Source: Megaleporinus macrocephalus
Lineage: Eukaryota > Chordata > Actinopteri > Characiformes > Anostomidae
Reading direction: 5' to 3'
Assembly: GCA_021613375.1 (NCBI GenBank)
Contig: CM038702.1
Location: 29,715,349 to 29,779,348, forward strand
Length of the DNA: 64,000 nucleotides
In this document: positions 13,421-26,200 of the stretch, piece by piece
Numbering within the stretch: position 1 is the stretch's first letter
Layout: every line of letters starts with the position of its first letter
Position numbers and translations under genes: made by a program
Notes under the pieces: model-generated
The model's input: the letters and a program-made list of their open reading frames with translations, nothing else
Told to the model about the DNA's origin: nothing
The model's database searches: none

Positions 13421-13939
13421 ATCAAACTAATTTCATAAAACCTCAAAAATTTTGATCAGAGGCATCAAATTAATATCATAATAGTTCAACCAATTTGCAA
13501 TGACAATACCACTAAGTAAGACATTTGTAACTATTTTAGACACTTTGATTTATTCAAAATATTGTGGGGTTTGATGCTTTTAAAGAGACACAGCTGTTGA
13601 ACAATTCATGGTGGTTTATATTCTGGCTGTGGTTGGCCACAGCTATGCTGTACATAAGCAAAGCTTATCTTAGCCCTGCCCTCTACAGTAAGATTTTGTA
13701 TTACAATGCAGATATTTATATCGATATTGTTACTGCTTATCCATATGAATACTTATTGATACTCTTATTGATACAACTCCCCTTACTACTACTACTACCA
13801 CTCAAAACAAATATGTGCTATTGTAGGACATTTTGACAAGGTTGAACAATTCGTCAGAGCTCCAGGAGGCTACACAGCTGTCCAGCAGCCACTTTGCTAA
13901 AGCAAACTATGTTTTTAGCTTCTAGCTAAGGCATGGATA

Positions 13940-14030
13940 TGCTGATCAAGTCTAGAACCAACCATTTGATAATTTGATACCTGCTGATCAAGTCTAGAAC
14001 CAACCATTTGATAATTTGATAATTCCTGCT
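13940..14030. repeat. Two-copy tandem duplication, about 42 bp
   Basis: The unit containing 'gatcaagtctagaaccaacc' plus 'atttgataatttgat' occurs twice head to tail with almost no differences. The near-identity implies a recent local duplication. Confidence 0.85.
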
Positions 14031-14381
14031 GTGTAAAATAAAATAATGTTACATAAATACCAAGAGCAACATCGTTAGTCCAGGAGATTATAATTATTTC
14101 AGCCAGGATCAGGCCGGGTTATAAATATCTATTCCTAGAGAACACATAACATAGAATATGTCAAACAGGAGCACCTAAACTTCTGCTTCCAAGTGTATAG
14201 TGTTTTCAGTGAGAACAATTTGTAGACACTATTGGATTTGTAGACACTACTGGAGAATGTGCTAAAATGTGTACTATTCTAAAATTTTATATTTTGTACT
14301 TGCCCTAAAGTAAAAGAAAAATAAGAGAAATTTCTCTTTACCCCAAATGTAAAAAATAGTGATATGTTTGGCATTTAAAGT

Positions 14382-14770
14382 TTATTATTCCAAAGTTGGG
14401 GTCTTTAATAATTGTAGGTACTAATAGTGAACCAGTACCTTCTAAATAGGTGTGACAGTTCAAAAATAAAAGAAAAATTCACTCGGTACTGGAGGGCGAG
14501 GCAGTTTAGAGCTTTATAATAGATCAATTTTGTAGTCAGTGTAGATTTTAACTGGCAGCAATTGTAATTCTTGTAAAAACTCTGGACTAACTGAACCTTG
14601 TTAATGCTTGTCCTGGAGCATCCAGACACCGGGCCATTATAATAATCTCACCTCAATGTAATACAGGCATGAACTACATTTTTTACAGCCTGTAAGGACA
14701 GTGCATTTCTTAAATTGGCAAGTAAAAAAAATCATTTTAGCTCACTACAAATCTGGTAAATTAGAGACTG
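14382..14770 (-). mobile_element. Non-LTR retrotransposon tail, copy 1
   Basis: Minus-strand translation includes SGCSRTSINKVQLVQS, the C-terminal end of a reverse transcriptase frame (compare LSGYFSKSLNKFYLVQNA in the copy at 57.4-57.9 kb). The nucleotide text 'ataataatctcacctcaatg' and 'acagtgcatttctta' is shared with that copy. It is 5' truncated and decayed. Confidence 0.65.
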
Positions 14771-16080
14771 TAAAGTCTGTAAAAAACAAGACTGAAAGTG
14801 TTTACCATCAGTTTGCTGCTATATAATGAGTTATGCAAAGACCTGGGAAGGGGGATTCTTCACAAATCTCTATGTGCACATGACCCCTGCTTCTTAAAGT
14901 GTAAACCTTTTCAAGTCTACAAGATTCATAAGAGATTATCATTCAGAATTTAACAAAATGTGCTTGTATGTTAGTGGTATATAGTATAATCACCCTGTTT
15001 TTAATGACATACCTGTAATCTGCAATTTTTTTATAGCAACTGTCACGAAAATACAGTTACCTTTTCTGTATCCTGATTACATAACGCTGATATATGTATT
15101 TGATTACAACCCAACACTGACAGCATTGAAGATGAAGGGGTGCTCAGAGACAGTGAGCAGTGCTGAAAATTACTAGCTGACAGCCTAAGTTGGCAATGTA
15201 TCCCCCTTATTAAAACAATGGATTCAAATTTTGGATGTTGTATGTTGTCCGGTGTGTGGTTCTGCTCATTGTTAGCCATGAGACTACCTCTACATTCATG
15301 CTTACTAAAGCCTGTGTTACAGCGCCTATTAATTTGCCTTTTGTTTTCTTTGACCTTTTTTAAGATCGGTAACATTTTCAGTTTCCACTAAAATGCTTAG
15401 AAATGTCTTATTCCATAATAACATGCTGTTGCAAAGATGATTTCATCTGCACTGGCTTATTGCAAATTCTGTTAAGAGGCTGATTACTACCCTTACCACT
15501 TTCTGAAACATGAACATGAATAAAAGTTTAAATCATCTGCACACCAGCACTGCAAATGGACCACTAAACATGACCCACACTAACCATTTTAAATCCAAAA
15601 TACACTTCTGCTCTTCAACACTGTCAGCAAGTGTGAAACAGATAGAAAAATTATATTCTTTACATATTAATCTTCCTAATTCCTAAAAGCTTTTTTTTAT
15701 AGGACACATACACACATGGAGAGAAAGATAGAAAAGGGGAAAGAAAGAGAAGAGAGTTTGGAGACAGTGTGTTTACATATTCGGTAGAAGGACAGAGTTT
15801 AAATCAAAGAAGTGTTTAAGCTTTCTAAGAAGGTGGCCATTTTCTTCTTTTCTCTCTGTTGGTTCTCCGTATTGGATAGACACACACATGCATACTTGTC
15901 GTACCATATTTCTGAAGACATACATAGGTTTCTGTTAGTTTTTTGCATTATTGTAATACTACATCTAAATTTAAACCTAAACTTAACCTTTACCTCAGTT
16001 TTTAGAAGACATTTTGCTGGTCCTCACTTGAGCATGTGTTGTTTTTACAAATGTAGTCACAAGTGTGGTCTTCACAAATC
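14771..16080. other. Gene-free stretch
   Basis: No supported genes. A short purine-rich run (15718-15760) and scattered AT-rich DNA only. Confidence 0.35.
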
Positions 16081-16096
16081 TAGCATTACAAGAACA

Positions 16097-16105
16097 CACA
16101 CACAA

Positions 16106-16151
<46 letters not shown>
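16097..16151. repeat. (CA)n microsatellite
   Basis: Interrupted then pure CA dinucleotide tract. Open frames here (HTHTHT or CVCVCV) are products of the repeat and not genes. Confidence 0.95.
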
Positions 16152-16465
16152 CCTGTTCCCTGCCAAAGCCACAGATGGCGTAACATGAAGGGAACATTTT
16201 TAGAGACTTCACCCTTTTTCCAGTTACTTTCTCAACCCTCCAACAGGGATGTATGAGCATGAGCGAGTGTTTATCTAAATGGAAGAGTAAACAGGAAAAT
16301 AATTAGAGAACAAGTCAAAGGGTGGGAACACTGACTAAGGCTTGGTATGGACAACATTGTTAACACTCACTATCCAGTGATTAAATGTGTCTCCTATGTA
16401 GAGCGAGGGGCTAAATTCATCACATAGCAAATCTAACCAAAGAAGACAGAATGAAGGATAATCAC

Positions 16466-16469
<4 letters not shown>

Positions 16470-16496
<27 letters not shown>

Positions 16497-16497
16497 A
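16470..16497. repeat. (GT)n microsatellite
   Basis: A run of about 13 GT units. A GA-rich run follows at 16667-16720. Confidence 0.95.
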
Positions 16498-17449
16498 TAG
16501 ATGAGTATCCTGGCTGGGAAACCTCCTGCTGTAGCTGTGTGTTGGCCTCTAGCCTGGCAAAAAATATCAGAGCCATATTTGCCTGAGTGAAACTGCTTCT
16601 CTGCACTACGTGGACATGCCACAGCTATAAATGGAAGATCAGGCCTCTGCTTTAAACATGCAAAGAGTGAGAGACAAAGAGAAAGAGAAGACAGAGAAAG
16701 AGAAAGAGAGAGACGGAGAGAGGGCAATCAAGTCTTGATTTTGTACACGTTCCTTTCTCTTGCCAAATGCTAATTCATAGGTTGGATAACATGAAGTGGA
16801 TGTATGAAGTGTACATGTCCATTAGACAACCATTTCTTATGTTCAGTGTAAAAATGTACAGATACTGTAGTGAGTTCAGAAAATGGACAAGATGTCCCCC
16901 CAGCCGAGTTTTCTGAGTTTATTACTAGAAGGAATCTTAAAACGAAGGTCGAACTAGTCCTTTGCTTTTGCTGTCTTATACTTAGTTCAGTCGTCTGATA
17001 TGGGAGGTGACCAAACATGGCCTAAAATAAAACTCAGTAGTTTGTGTGGAACTGCTGTCTCCTCTTCAACAACATATGACGCTGCAAAAATCTATACTAT
17101 ATACTATCACGCCTATAGAAGCTTGTTTGACATCATTTTCCAAAACCATGGCCATTAATATGGAGTAGCTCCCAGACTCTTCTGGGAAGACTTTCCACAA
17201 CATGTTGTGTCTGTGGAAATTTGTGCACATTCAGTGAGTGAGTTTGCATTGGTCTACCACTTTATAATTAAGATGTTGTAGCTCTTACACACCGTGTCTA
17301 TATGTGTGTGTGCACAAACACACACACATACAGATTTAAAGTCATAATGCATATAGTAATGTGCACAATGTCCTTTAGTAAAGACAAAGAACAAAAAAAA
17401 TGCTTCCATGATTTTTGCAATTCATTCATATGAATTTTTGCCAAGGTGT

Positions 17450-17800
17450 GTAGTAATGCAGTATTGTGTAGTGAGGTGTATTTGATTATAATTGTATAGT
17501 AGAGTGGTAACATAGTACAGTGGAGCAGTGTAGTATAGTAATATAGTACAGTGGAGCAGTATAGTATAGTAAAGCAATATATTTGTACAGTATAGCAAGG
17601 TAAAATAGTGGAGTGGAGTGGTATAGTACAATACTATATTTGTGCAGAACAGTATAGTAATATAGTATAGTAGAGCAATATAATATGATAATGTTGTATA
17701 ATAGAGCAATATATTCCTATAGTATAGTATAATAGTATAGTAATATGGTATAGTTGGGCAGTATAATAATATGGTATATTAGCATAGCATATTAGAGTAT
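17450..17800. repeat. Degenerate 'agtatagtaatat' minisatellite
   Basis: About 350 bp of loosely repeated words such as 'agtatagta', 'atatagtacagtggagcag' and 'tagagcaatata'. Unit length wanders, which suggests an old satellite-like expansion. The minus-strand open frame rich in Y, L and T across it is a low-complexity shadow. Confidence 0.75.
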
Positions 17801-17809
17801 TTTATTAGT

Positions 17810-20120
17810 TTGTGTTAATGGTGTTAATGTATTATTATTTCTGAACTTTCTCTGTCTATCAAAATCTGTCTTAGTCACCTTGACCTCTCAGACATTCTGG
17901 GCCTCTCTTCACATCTTATTTGAGACCTGCCCTACCGTCATCCACACACACACTTACTCTCATACACACCGACACTGCCGTATGCTTTCCTGCCAGGAGC
18001 CATAAATTCCTCACTGTGTTGTTTAGGTCATCCCATTACCAGCAGTTCATTTAGCATGCAGTCATGGCACTATTCCACAGAGCACTTGCTGAGATTCAAG
18101 TTCTGTGTCCAGTGGGCTCATTTGAAGACAGTTCACTGGAGGCATAGCTGGAACGCCCACAGGCAGACAGTAACCCTCAGCCCCCCACGCTGCTCTTCCT
18201 TATTTTCAGCCCCCTGCCTCAGGGTGATGACATTGTCCCTGCACGCAGCACACAGGCCATCAGGGTGAGAGAGGGTGAAAGTGAGAGAAAGTGAGTAGCA
18301 AGTGAGTGACAGTCTGACAGTGAGGGTAGTGTTGAAAGAAGGTCTTGGTGAACTTTGCCTCAGATGGCAGGTGATTCTGGGAGAAAGGCTGCTTTAGATT
18401 TTTACTGGTGAAGTCAGACATTGCAGAGATTAGAGTTGTCCCTCTTTCAGCATGCTCTACCCACAAATTATTCTTCAAGAGTAAAACTGTTTGGGCAAGC
18501 TTTAAAGAACATTCACCAAAAAAATCAATTCAACTAACAATTATATTTATATTATAATGCCGCCATTGAATAGATTGCAAATTATTTTTAATTTAGTATT
18601 CGACTGCTGCCAGGTAGCTTAAGCTAAAAGTTGATGAAAGTTGCAACAATAATTAAGGGAAGCAGAACTTAAAAACAATCTAAGAAATCTGTCAGGTCAA
18701 ACCTTCAAATATTAACTTACTCCCTGTACTCCCCTTTGCAGTGTAGCAAATTTGGAAAGACTACTAATTCTCCCTTCACTGACTATTATGTAATTGCCAT
18801 GTCTGAAATTGGTTATGTACATTTAATAAAGGATCCATCTATAGATGCGCTAGATACATACATAGGTCTTTGTGTACGCTTGTTTTTAAATACAAAATAA
18901 ATAAACACTAGGTATCAATATTAGCTGAGGTGTAAATTAAGGTGTTACTGCTTGGCACAGAAATATCTGCAAGAAATGCTGTGACCCTCCAGGACTTAAA
19001 GCTGAAACCTCTGCTATGGAAGTGTAAGTGTGCTGTGTCAACCTAAAGGGCAGGGGACAGAACAATAGTGGCCTAAATTCAAGACTGCAGAGCTAATGGA
19101 CTATGAATTGCATTTAGCACAAAACATTTAAGATCACATTTCTCTTTGCACTAAATACACTCACACTGCTCACTGTGTTCCACACAAGAGGACAGCTGAA
19201 GGTGTTACACTCTGCTACCATTTGTGTATGTGTGTGTATGTGTGTGATACACATGGAATGCAGAAGCACGTGGTGTGCAAATATGTGTATGTGGGTGGGG
19301 GGATCTTATGACCGGAGGTCTTTACTTACACCAGCAGCAGAGATACTGCATTTCTATAAAAAGCTACAGACTGGATCCAGTGGCACTTTGTGTGTATGTG
19401 TGTATATGGGTGTGGCATAATGACAGACTGAGAGTGACTTTGAAAGGCTGAGCACTTGGCATACTTGGAAATCTCAAATGCAACCAATGACATATATGGG
19501 TCATAGATATTAACCTGATTTATGAGAACTCTCCAAGAGTTCCCATTGGTTCCTAATTTGAATGAATCTGTGTCTGCATGCTGGTGACATTACAAATCAT
19601 TATAACCATGAATTTGCTTCAGACAACACAATAACGACAGCCACGTGTTGGCTGCATTCTTTTCCAACGTGCACACCAATAGCCTATTACTGATTCACCC
19701 CAGTGACAGCAGCTTACATTTTCCAGACTTCTGTGATGCAGGGGAGACATTTTGAGGAATTAAAAATGGTAGCTTTGTTACACAACCTAAGTCAAATATG
19801 TATCTGTATGTTAGCTCAAATTTGATTACATTGCTTTTTTCTAAGTTTATTCTTCTCTTGCCTCGTTCATAGGTACTGGTGGGTGGCAAATGACTCTACC
19901 TAAAGTGCTATTGTAAATGTATTGGGTTTGTCAGCTGTGTGGGCTTTGTTTGGAGGAGAAGCCTACAGATCTATGTGGTGATTTCTACAGGTGTTTTGCA
20001 GGCAAAGAACCTTTCCAATCCAGTTTAGAAAGGTGTCTAAGGAATGTAAACAAATCTTTTTAAACAGACAAGTATATTACCTATGTCTTTCTGTTCAATT
20101 CTATATTATATTTTTAATAA
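17810..20120. other. Gene-free stretch
   Basis: No exon I can support. The segment at 17880-18280 is GC-richer than its surroundings and could be a conserved non-coding element, but conservation cannot be judged from one sequence. Confidence 0.35.
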
Positions 20121-20123
20121 TCA

Positions 20124-20124
20124 A

Positions 20125-20195
<71 letters not shown>
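20124..20195. repeat. (ATT)n microsatellite
   Basis: About 24 trinucleotide units. The poly-leucine open frame here is a product of the repeat. Confidence 0.95.
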
Positions 20196-20704
20196 ATGAC
20201 CCTGTTCCTCGATGGCCTTTGAACTTGAATGTGAATGTGAAGGTGTCGTCACCAAACACCTAGTGTAGCCGATCAAGGTACAGCAAAAATGTATGACACT
20301 ATGATTGCCTCATCTAAACATTGAGAATGATGGCGTAATGATGTGTACTAAGTGTACTATTGAGAAAAATGCATTTCTTGTGCTGGCCTGCAGGAGTGAA
20401 GTATTTCTGCCTAGTTATATGTTATCCATGGTATCCAAAAAGCTCTGTTTCATGGCTGCTTGAGTCGTGTCCACTAATAATGTTTTATTACTAATTACAA
20501 GTTAATTAATTAATAAAAGACAAGCTTTATGGAATTTCCAAAAGTTTCCAAAAATTTCCAAAGTTATGTTACAAAATAGGTTCTGGTTCCATTGACTTAC
20601 ATTAAAAGTACAGACTGTTTTTATTCTCTCCTGTAAAGTTTTGGAGATACATGTTTTTCTTTAGCACTGTTTGAAAATACACTTTATAGATAGATCTCTA
20701 TATG

Positions 20705-21425
20705 TATGTCATATCATCTCTGTTTCCTTCCCCAACACGTCCATTTAGATCTGCTCCGGACACTCTTTTCTACTGAGAATACGTTCTATCACTTCATCTA
20801 GATCCTTCCAAAACTTCTCTTTTTCCTCTTCCTCACATCCAACCTGTGGAGCATAACCACTGACAACATTCAACATCAGACCTTCTACTTCTACCTTCAG
20901 ACACATCACCCTATCTGACACTTGTTTCACCTCTACTAAGTTCTTTGCTAACTCCTCTTTCAAGACTACTCCTACTCCATTTCTCTTTTTTGTCCACACC
21001 ATGGTAAAACAGTTTAAACCTTGCTCCAACGCTGCAAGCCTTTCTGCCCTTACACTTGTTCTCTTGGACACATTGGAAACATCTACCATCCTTCTCTGCA
21101 TCATGTTAGCCAGCTTTCTACATTTGCCTGTCTCTACATTTAGAGTTGCCACCCTCAGTCCTACACTCTTGGCTTTCATCCTCTCTTTCTGTCTCCTGAC
21201 ACGTTTCCCTCCTTGTGGTCTTTAACCAACATTAGCACAATTTCCGCCAGCACCCTATTTGTCAACTGCACCAGTGGGGGGTTGTTGTTAACCCGAGCCT
21301 TGACCAATCTGGTATGGTTTCACTCAGACTCAGATGTTTGTTTTGGCAAAATGTTTTATGTCGGATGCCCTTCCTGACCCAACCCTCACCATTTACCTGG
21401 GCTAAGATACACTGCCTAGTGGCTG
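20705..21425 (-). mobile_element. RTE-like LINE endonuclease region, broken
   Basis: The minus-strand frame at 20745-21179 reads RVATLNVETGKCRKLANMMQ, then RNGVGVVLKEELAKN, then LMLNVVSGYAPQVG. This is the apurinic/apyrimidinic endonuclease domain of RTE-type LINEs (TLNV start, SGYAPQ box). After a frameshift near 20755 the reading GADLNGRVGEGN continues to about 20710, which is the GDFN/GADLN catalytic box. The 5' leader text ('gggcatccgacat...') runs up to 21425, where it abuts a (TA)n tract. Reverse transcriptase is absent, so the copy is 3' truncated. Confidence 0.8.

Positions 21426-21427
<2 letters not shown>

Positions 21428-21506
<79 letters not shown>
21428..21506. repeat. (TA)n microsatellite
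   Basis: About 39 TA units abutting the 5' end of the RTE-like LINE fragment. The IYIYIY open frames here are spurious. Confidence 0.95.
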
Positions 21507-21509
<3 letters not shown>

Positions 21510-23060
21510 CAAACATAGTATAGAGTTATTGCTCCATACATAAAGAAAATGTGTGGCTTCTATTCTGTATCAGATGTCAATCTAAACTTTATTTTAAACT
21601 GAAATCTTTGGACTTTGGACCTTCTTTAAGCGGCAGTATTATTTGACTATTCATTCATAGTGCTTTAAGTGGAACGTTAAATATGCATGACTTTTGGTAT
21701 TATTCTACTGTAAAATTGCCTGTATCTGTGTCATGTACCCACTTGCAAGTAAATGGGTAATACTGAACCACATCAAAAGCAAAACTTCACTTTGGTATGG
21801 GAGTGTAGGACGGTTAAAAAAAAAAGTTTCTTGAAAGTAAGAGAAAGGTCAAACATGTTTTAAAAGGACTTATGTGCATGGAGGAGGGACAAAAATCAAG
21901 AAATGACAACAATTTAGTCAGGAATGCCTTTCCTACTGCACCAGAAAAACCTAAATTATGTGTGGCAGAGAGGATGGAGTGAGAATAGGGTCATGTTTTT
22001 GTGTCACCAGCTGATTTTTTGAGTAAACAGAAAGGAGGGTATAAACTATGCCCCGTTTTTCCATATTTTATTGAGCAAGCAGCACAGATGTTTTTGCACA
22101 ATATTTTAGCACTGAAATAAAAACAACATAATAATACTTATAAACACTATTAATCTCACTTAGTGAAGCAACTTTAACTACTCATATCAAACCTAGAGTA
22201 CGTAACCTGGGTGTGATTTTATTATAGTCAAAAAAGTAGAGATAAATATTGCCAAAGTTCAGCATTTTCTATCCCAGAGTGACACAAAGAAACTCGTTCA
22301 TTAGATTTTGTAACAAGCAGATTTGATTACTATAATGCTCTTCTAACTGAAGCACTAGCACCAACTTACATTTCAGAATGTCTTTCTGTTTATGACCTGA
22401 CTTGAGATCTTAGATCTGCAGATACTGACATTCTGATTCATATATCTTCAGTAAAATACAGAAAATATGGAGAGACCTTTCAGTTATTCTACTGTGAAAC
22501 TCAATTCCAATTTTCATTAGACAGTCAAGCTCAGTGCTTACTTTTCTTAAAACTTTGACATCGTACTACCTATAAAATTATTATTAGTATTATTTTTAAC
22601 TGTGAATAATAGAAGCAGAATGTAAATGATTTCAGTTTTGTGCAATATACCGATAATTAATTAATTAATTTATTCAGATAATTAATACTTTTGTGCATCA
22701 TTGAGAGAGATTGGACACCCATGCTAGCAGAAGCTTCCAAGTACTGGTACATTTAACATATACATAAATCAAAATCCTTTATTCTAGACTCATGTTAACA
22801 CATGATCTTAAATTTTCATCAGTTAATTTTATAAACTGTTAAAAGATTACAAAAACTGTAGTTTTTATAGGGTGGCCAACTTGCATATGCAGTAAAACTT
22901 TCAGACTGTTTGAAAACATATAGACTTCTCAAGGCGCTTTGTTTACAAACATTTGAATTTGCGCTATAGCGTGTACATTACTTGAACTATAAATACTGTA
23001 AACAGTAGAACATGACCTGTGTCACAGACTACACTTCAGACGATGGCTTGGGCAGTGGGA
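21510..23060. other. Gene-free stretch
   Basis: AT-rich DNA without supported coding features. Confidence 0.35.
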
Positions 23061-23075
23061 ATACAAGTAAATAAA

Positions 23076-23200
23076 TAATTATTACCACTTATTGGTGCAC
23101 TAATTCAAATTAGTGCACCAATAAGTGGTAATAACTATTTATGATCATAAGTACTTGACAGAATACTTGACCATTTAAGTTTTCTGTCAAGTGCTTATTA
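23076..23200. repeat. Pair of adjacent perfect/near-perfect hairpins
   Basis: The first hairpin has 27-bp arms at about 23079-23105 and 23109-23135, with 'ttaccacttattggtgcact' forming part of the left arm and only 3 nt between the arms. The second pairs 23148-23163 with 23182-23197 (16 bp, one mismatch). A third, small one follows at 23201-23216 (TCAAAT-gtat-ATTTGA). There are no coding frames. This looks like a palindromic MITE or a cruciform-forming element. Confidence 0.8.
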
Positions 23201-23249
23201 TCAAATGTATATTTGATCATTTGAAATGTACACATATAATCATGCATGA

Positions 23250-26200
23250 TCAGATATGTACAGATATGTACACTAAACACTTACGTACAAGAATCTCCAA
23301 GCAAAAGAGAATATTTTTGTATTTGCATTGGATCCTAGTACATACAACAATACTGTCACACTCCACATCCCTAGACTAGTGCAAAAGTGACTAGTGATCA
23401 AAGAACTATTGAATTACAAACATAAAAAGGAACATTTTCTTAGAAAATGTTCAAGGGACAGATTTTTGGCAATGCAGAAAAACCTCAAAATAAGTACCAA
23501 CTGGTGAAAGAAGCTTACATTCATTTAAAGGCTGACATTCTTGCCAAGGATAATGCAGCTAGGTACTTAGGAAGTGTGCCTTTAATATTGTTCAGGGCAC
23601 TTTCTTATGTGAAAACATTTTGTTGTTTTAAAACTTTAAACATCCTATTTATGTTTTATGTTTTGTTTATTTAAAAAAAATATTATACATGATATGCAAG
23701 GGGGCCAATAATGTTGAACAGAACTAGCATATGCAAGAAATTGCTATCTATATATAGCGCCCAGTGACAAGTTAAAATGCATAATTGCAAATAAAAATGC
23801 ATTTTAACTTTTGTCTTATTCTCTGACATGCTGGTCAGTAAACGATTACTATGTGCAATGATTGGTCCTTGCTTGTATTGCAAAGAGTCTGCATCAAAGG
23901 ACACACAAGGGGAACACAGCAAGAATCTTTATAAACATTAAAATGAGAAATTCTATGGCCTTACATTTCTCACATGAAGATACAAATATGGACCACATGA
24001 CCACAAGTAAACCCACTGGAAGAGGGGCAGTGTCACACTTTTTTGAAAAAACACCATTCAAGTCACTGAAGTCTTAAATACCTTGTACCACTATAGATGT
24101 TTAGTATGGTATCTCTCTTTGTGGCCAGTGTCTGGCATTAGATATACAAGCATATTTATATTAACCAAGTCACGCTAATGTAAGTTATGTTAGTAGGCAG
24201 TCACCTCTCTTCAAATGCATGCATATATACAGTATAAACCCTATTTTAATCCCTTCTGTTGGCTCCCTGTGACCACAGACAATAACTGCCAGGCACGGAG
24301 GTCTACCTCTTTGCAAAAAAGTGTCTGGATTAATGTGGATCTTGATAGTCTGGGACACTTTATCCAAAATGATTATTAATTACATCAGCTTTAACTAGGG
24401 GACTGAGGAGTAGTGAGACTGAAAAATAAAAAAAAAAAGAAGAAAAAAGAAAAAATAAGGCACATGCAGAAACCTTGTTATTTGGTGTCTAGACTGAAAT
24501 ACAAACCTTTACAGGCAGAGTTTCCAAGGCTATATTCTAACACCCACCTACAGTCTTGTCTATTACATTGCTGCTGTTTTTGTGACTTTACCCCTTTCAC
24601 TTCTGTTCAAGCTATTCGGCTTAAAATATATTGACATATACTAAAATATTAACATTCTCTCCAAAATTTAAATTACAAAGTAATAACATGGTGGACAGTT
24701 ACTCAAGGGACATGAATATAACCCTCAGTAATAAACTGAAAAAATGAACTTTTAGACAGGATTAAAAGACTGAAAGACACCTTTATAAAAACAGAATGCA
24801 CAACACTAGGAACACAGGGAAAAACCTGTCTGGTGAATATTTTTTTTAAGTAAACTGCATTTTATTTAACATTTGGAAAGACTTAATTATTTCAGTAAGA
24901 CATTTATCAGTACTTAGGATGCAAAAGTCACTGAATAACTTTACCATCTATAAACATTTAGCTTCTTGCAGTCAAACTTAGCACAAGGATGACTTTACAT
25001 AATGAAACTTGTTTGCATAATGTGAGTTGCCTGCAACATAATTTTCATGCAACTTGACAATTACGCAAAGCAATTTAAAACAAATGAAGTTGCATGCAGC
25101 ACATCTAATTACTCCACTAGTTGACAAAATTAGCAACTTGTATTTTTGGTATATCATTTAGTGCGGAAGCTGAATATAAGAAAGCCTGCTATTAAGCAAC
25201 CAGCCACAATATCATCTTTTACATATGTTACTTTAAAAGCATGCATTTCACAAAAGAATGTTTCAATTTGCCTCCAAAAATGCACTTCATGACATAATGT
25301 TGTATCATGAAAAATAACTTGATGTAGTATATAGTTAACATGTATTATTAATTTGCTGATTCTCACAAGAAATTTCAATGTTTTTAATCCTGGAAAACTT
25401 TTTTTTCATGGCACATTTAAACACTGTAAATCCAAATGTTCATGTAACACTTAATTTTTAAACATGTTATAACTATTATCTAGACATAGCTGCTACATGA
25501 AATAGCAATCTGTGCATCTGTGTTTATCTTTCAAGTGTTCCTGTTTTTGCACTCAAGGTTTTCTCAAACCATATATTGGATCTGTTGATATTGAAAGTAA
25601 ACACAGGCAAACAGCATTGATCAAATGTATAGATACTTCTAAAACAGTCCTGAAATTAAAGCTATTTAGTTTATATGCAAGCACAGAACTGTCAGATACT
25701 ATTGCTCCCAACTTTTTTACTGAAAATGCATGAATTATTTATGAATTATCTGCAGTGAGTCATGTGCACATGATTAATAGATGTTTAAAATTTTAACAAA
25801 CTCTGAGAGACATGAGAATAATGTCAGAGTTTAAGGATTAAAGCATTAAGAACTGAATTGGCATTTACATTTTTAACCAAGGCTATGTTAGGGTTGGATT
25901 ATAAGATATTTTGTTGAGTTAGTAGACATTTAATGTAACTTATTTAAGCAAGTCTGCAAAACCATCTACAGTGCACTATCCATATAGAGTGTTACCAAAA
26001 CCATGGCAATAACATTCTCAGTATAATTGCCAACCCTACACTCTAGATGTCCAAGCCAAATTTCATCAGAGTTCTCCCTAGATAGCCCTGAATTCTGTCA
26101 ATTTAGTTTCAGTACAATATATCATTGCTTCTTTTGTTTGAGCTGTTCTTTTGATGAGGGCTATACACAAACAAAATAACAGGCAGCAAAAATGAATGTA

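Noticed and set aside
15812..16183. 123-codon plus frame
   Set aside because: The latter third is microsatellite, and the first part has no recognisable motif or coding bias.
16065..16260. Several open frames with HTHTHT/CVCVCV sequences
   Set aside because: They are translations of a (CA)n microsatellite on both strands.
17422..17709. 95-codon minus frame rich in Y, L and T
   Set aside because: Low-complexity product of the degenerate 'agtatagta' minisatellite.
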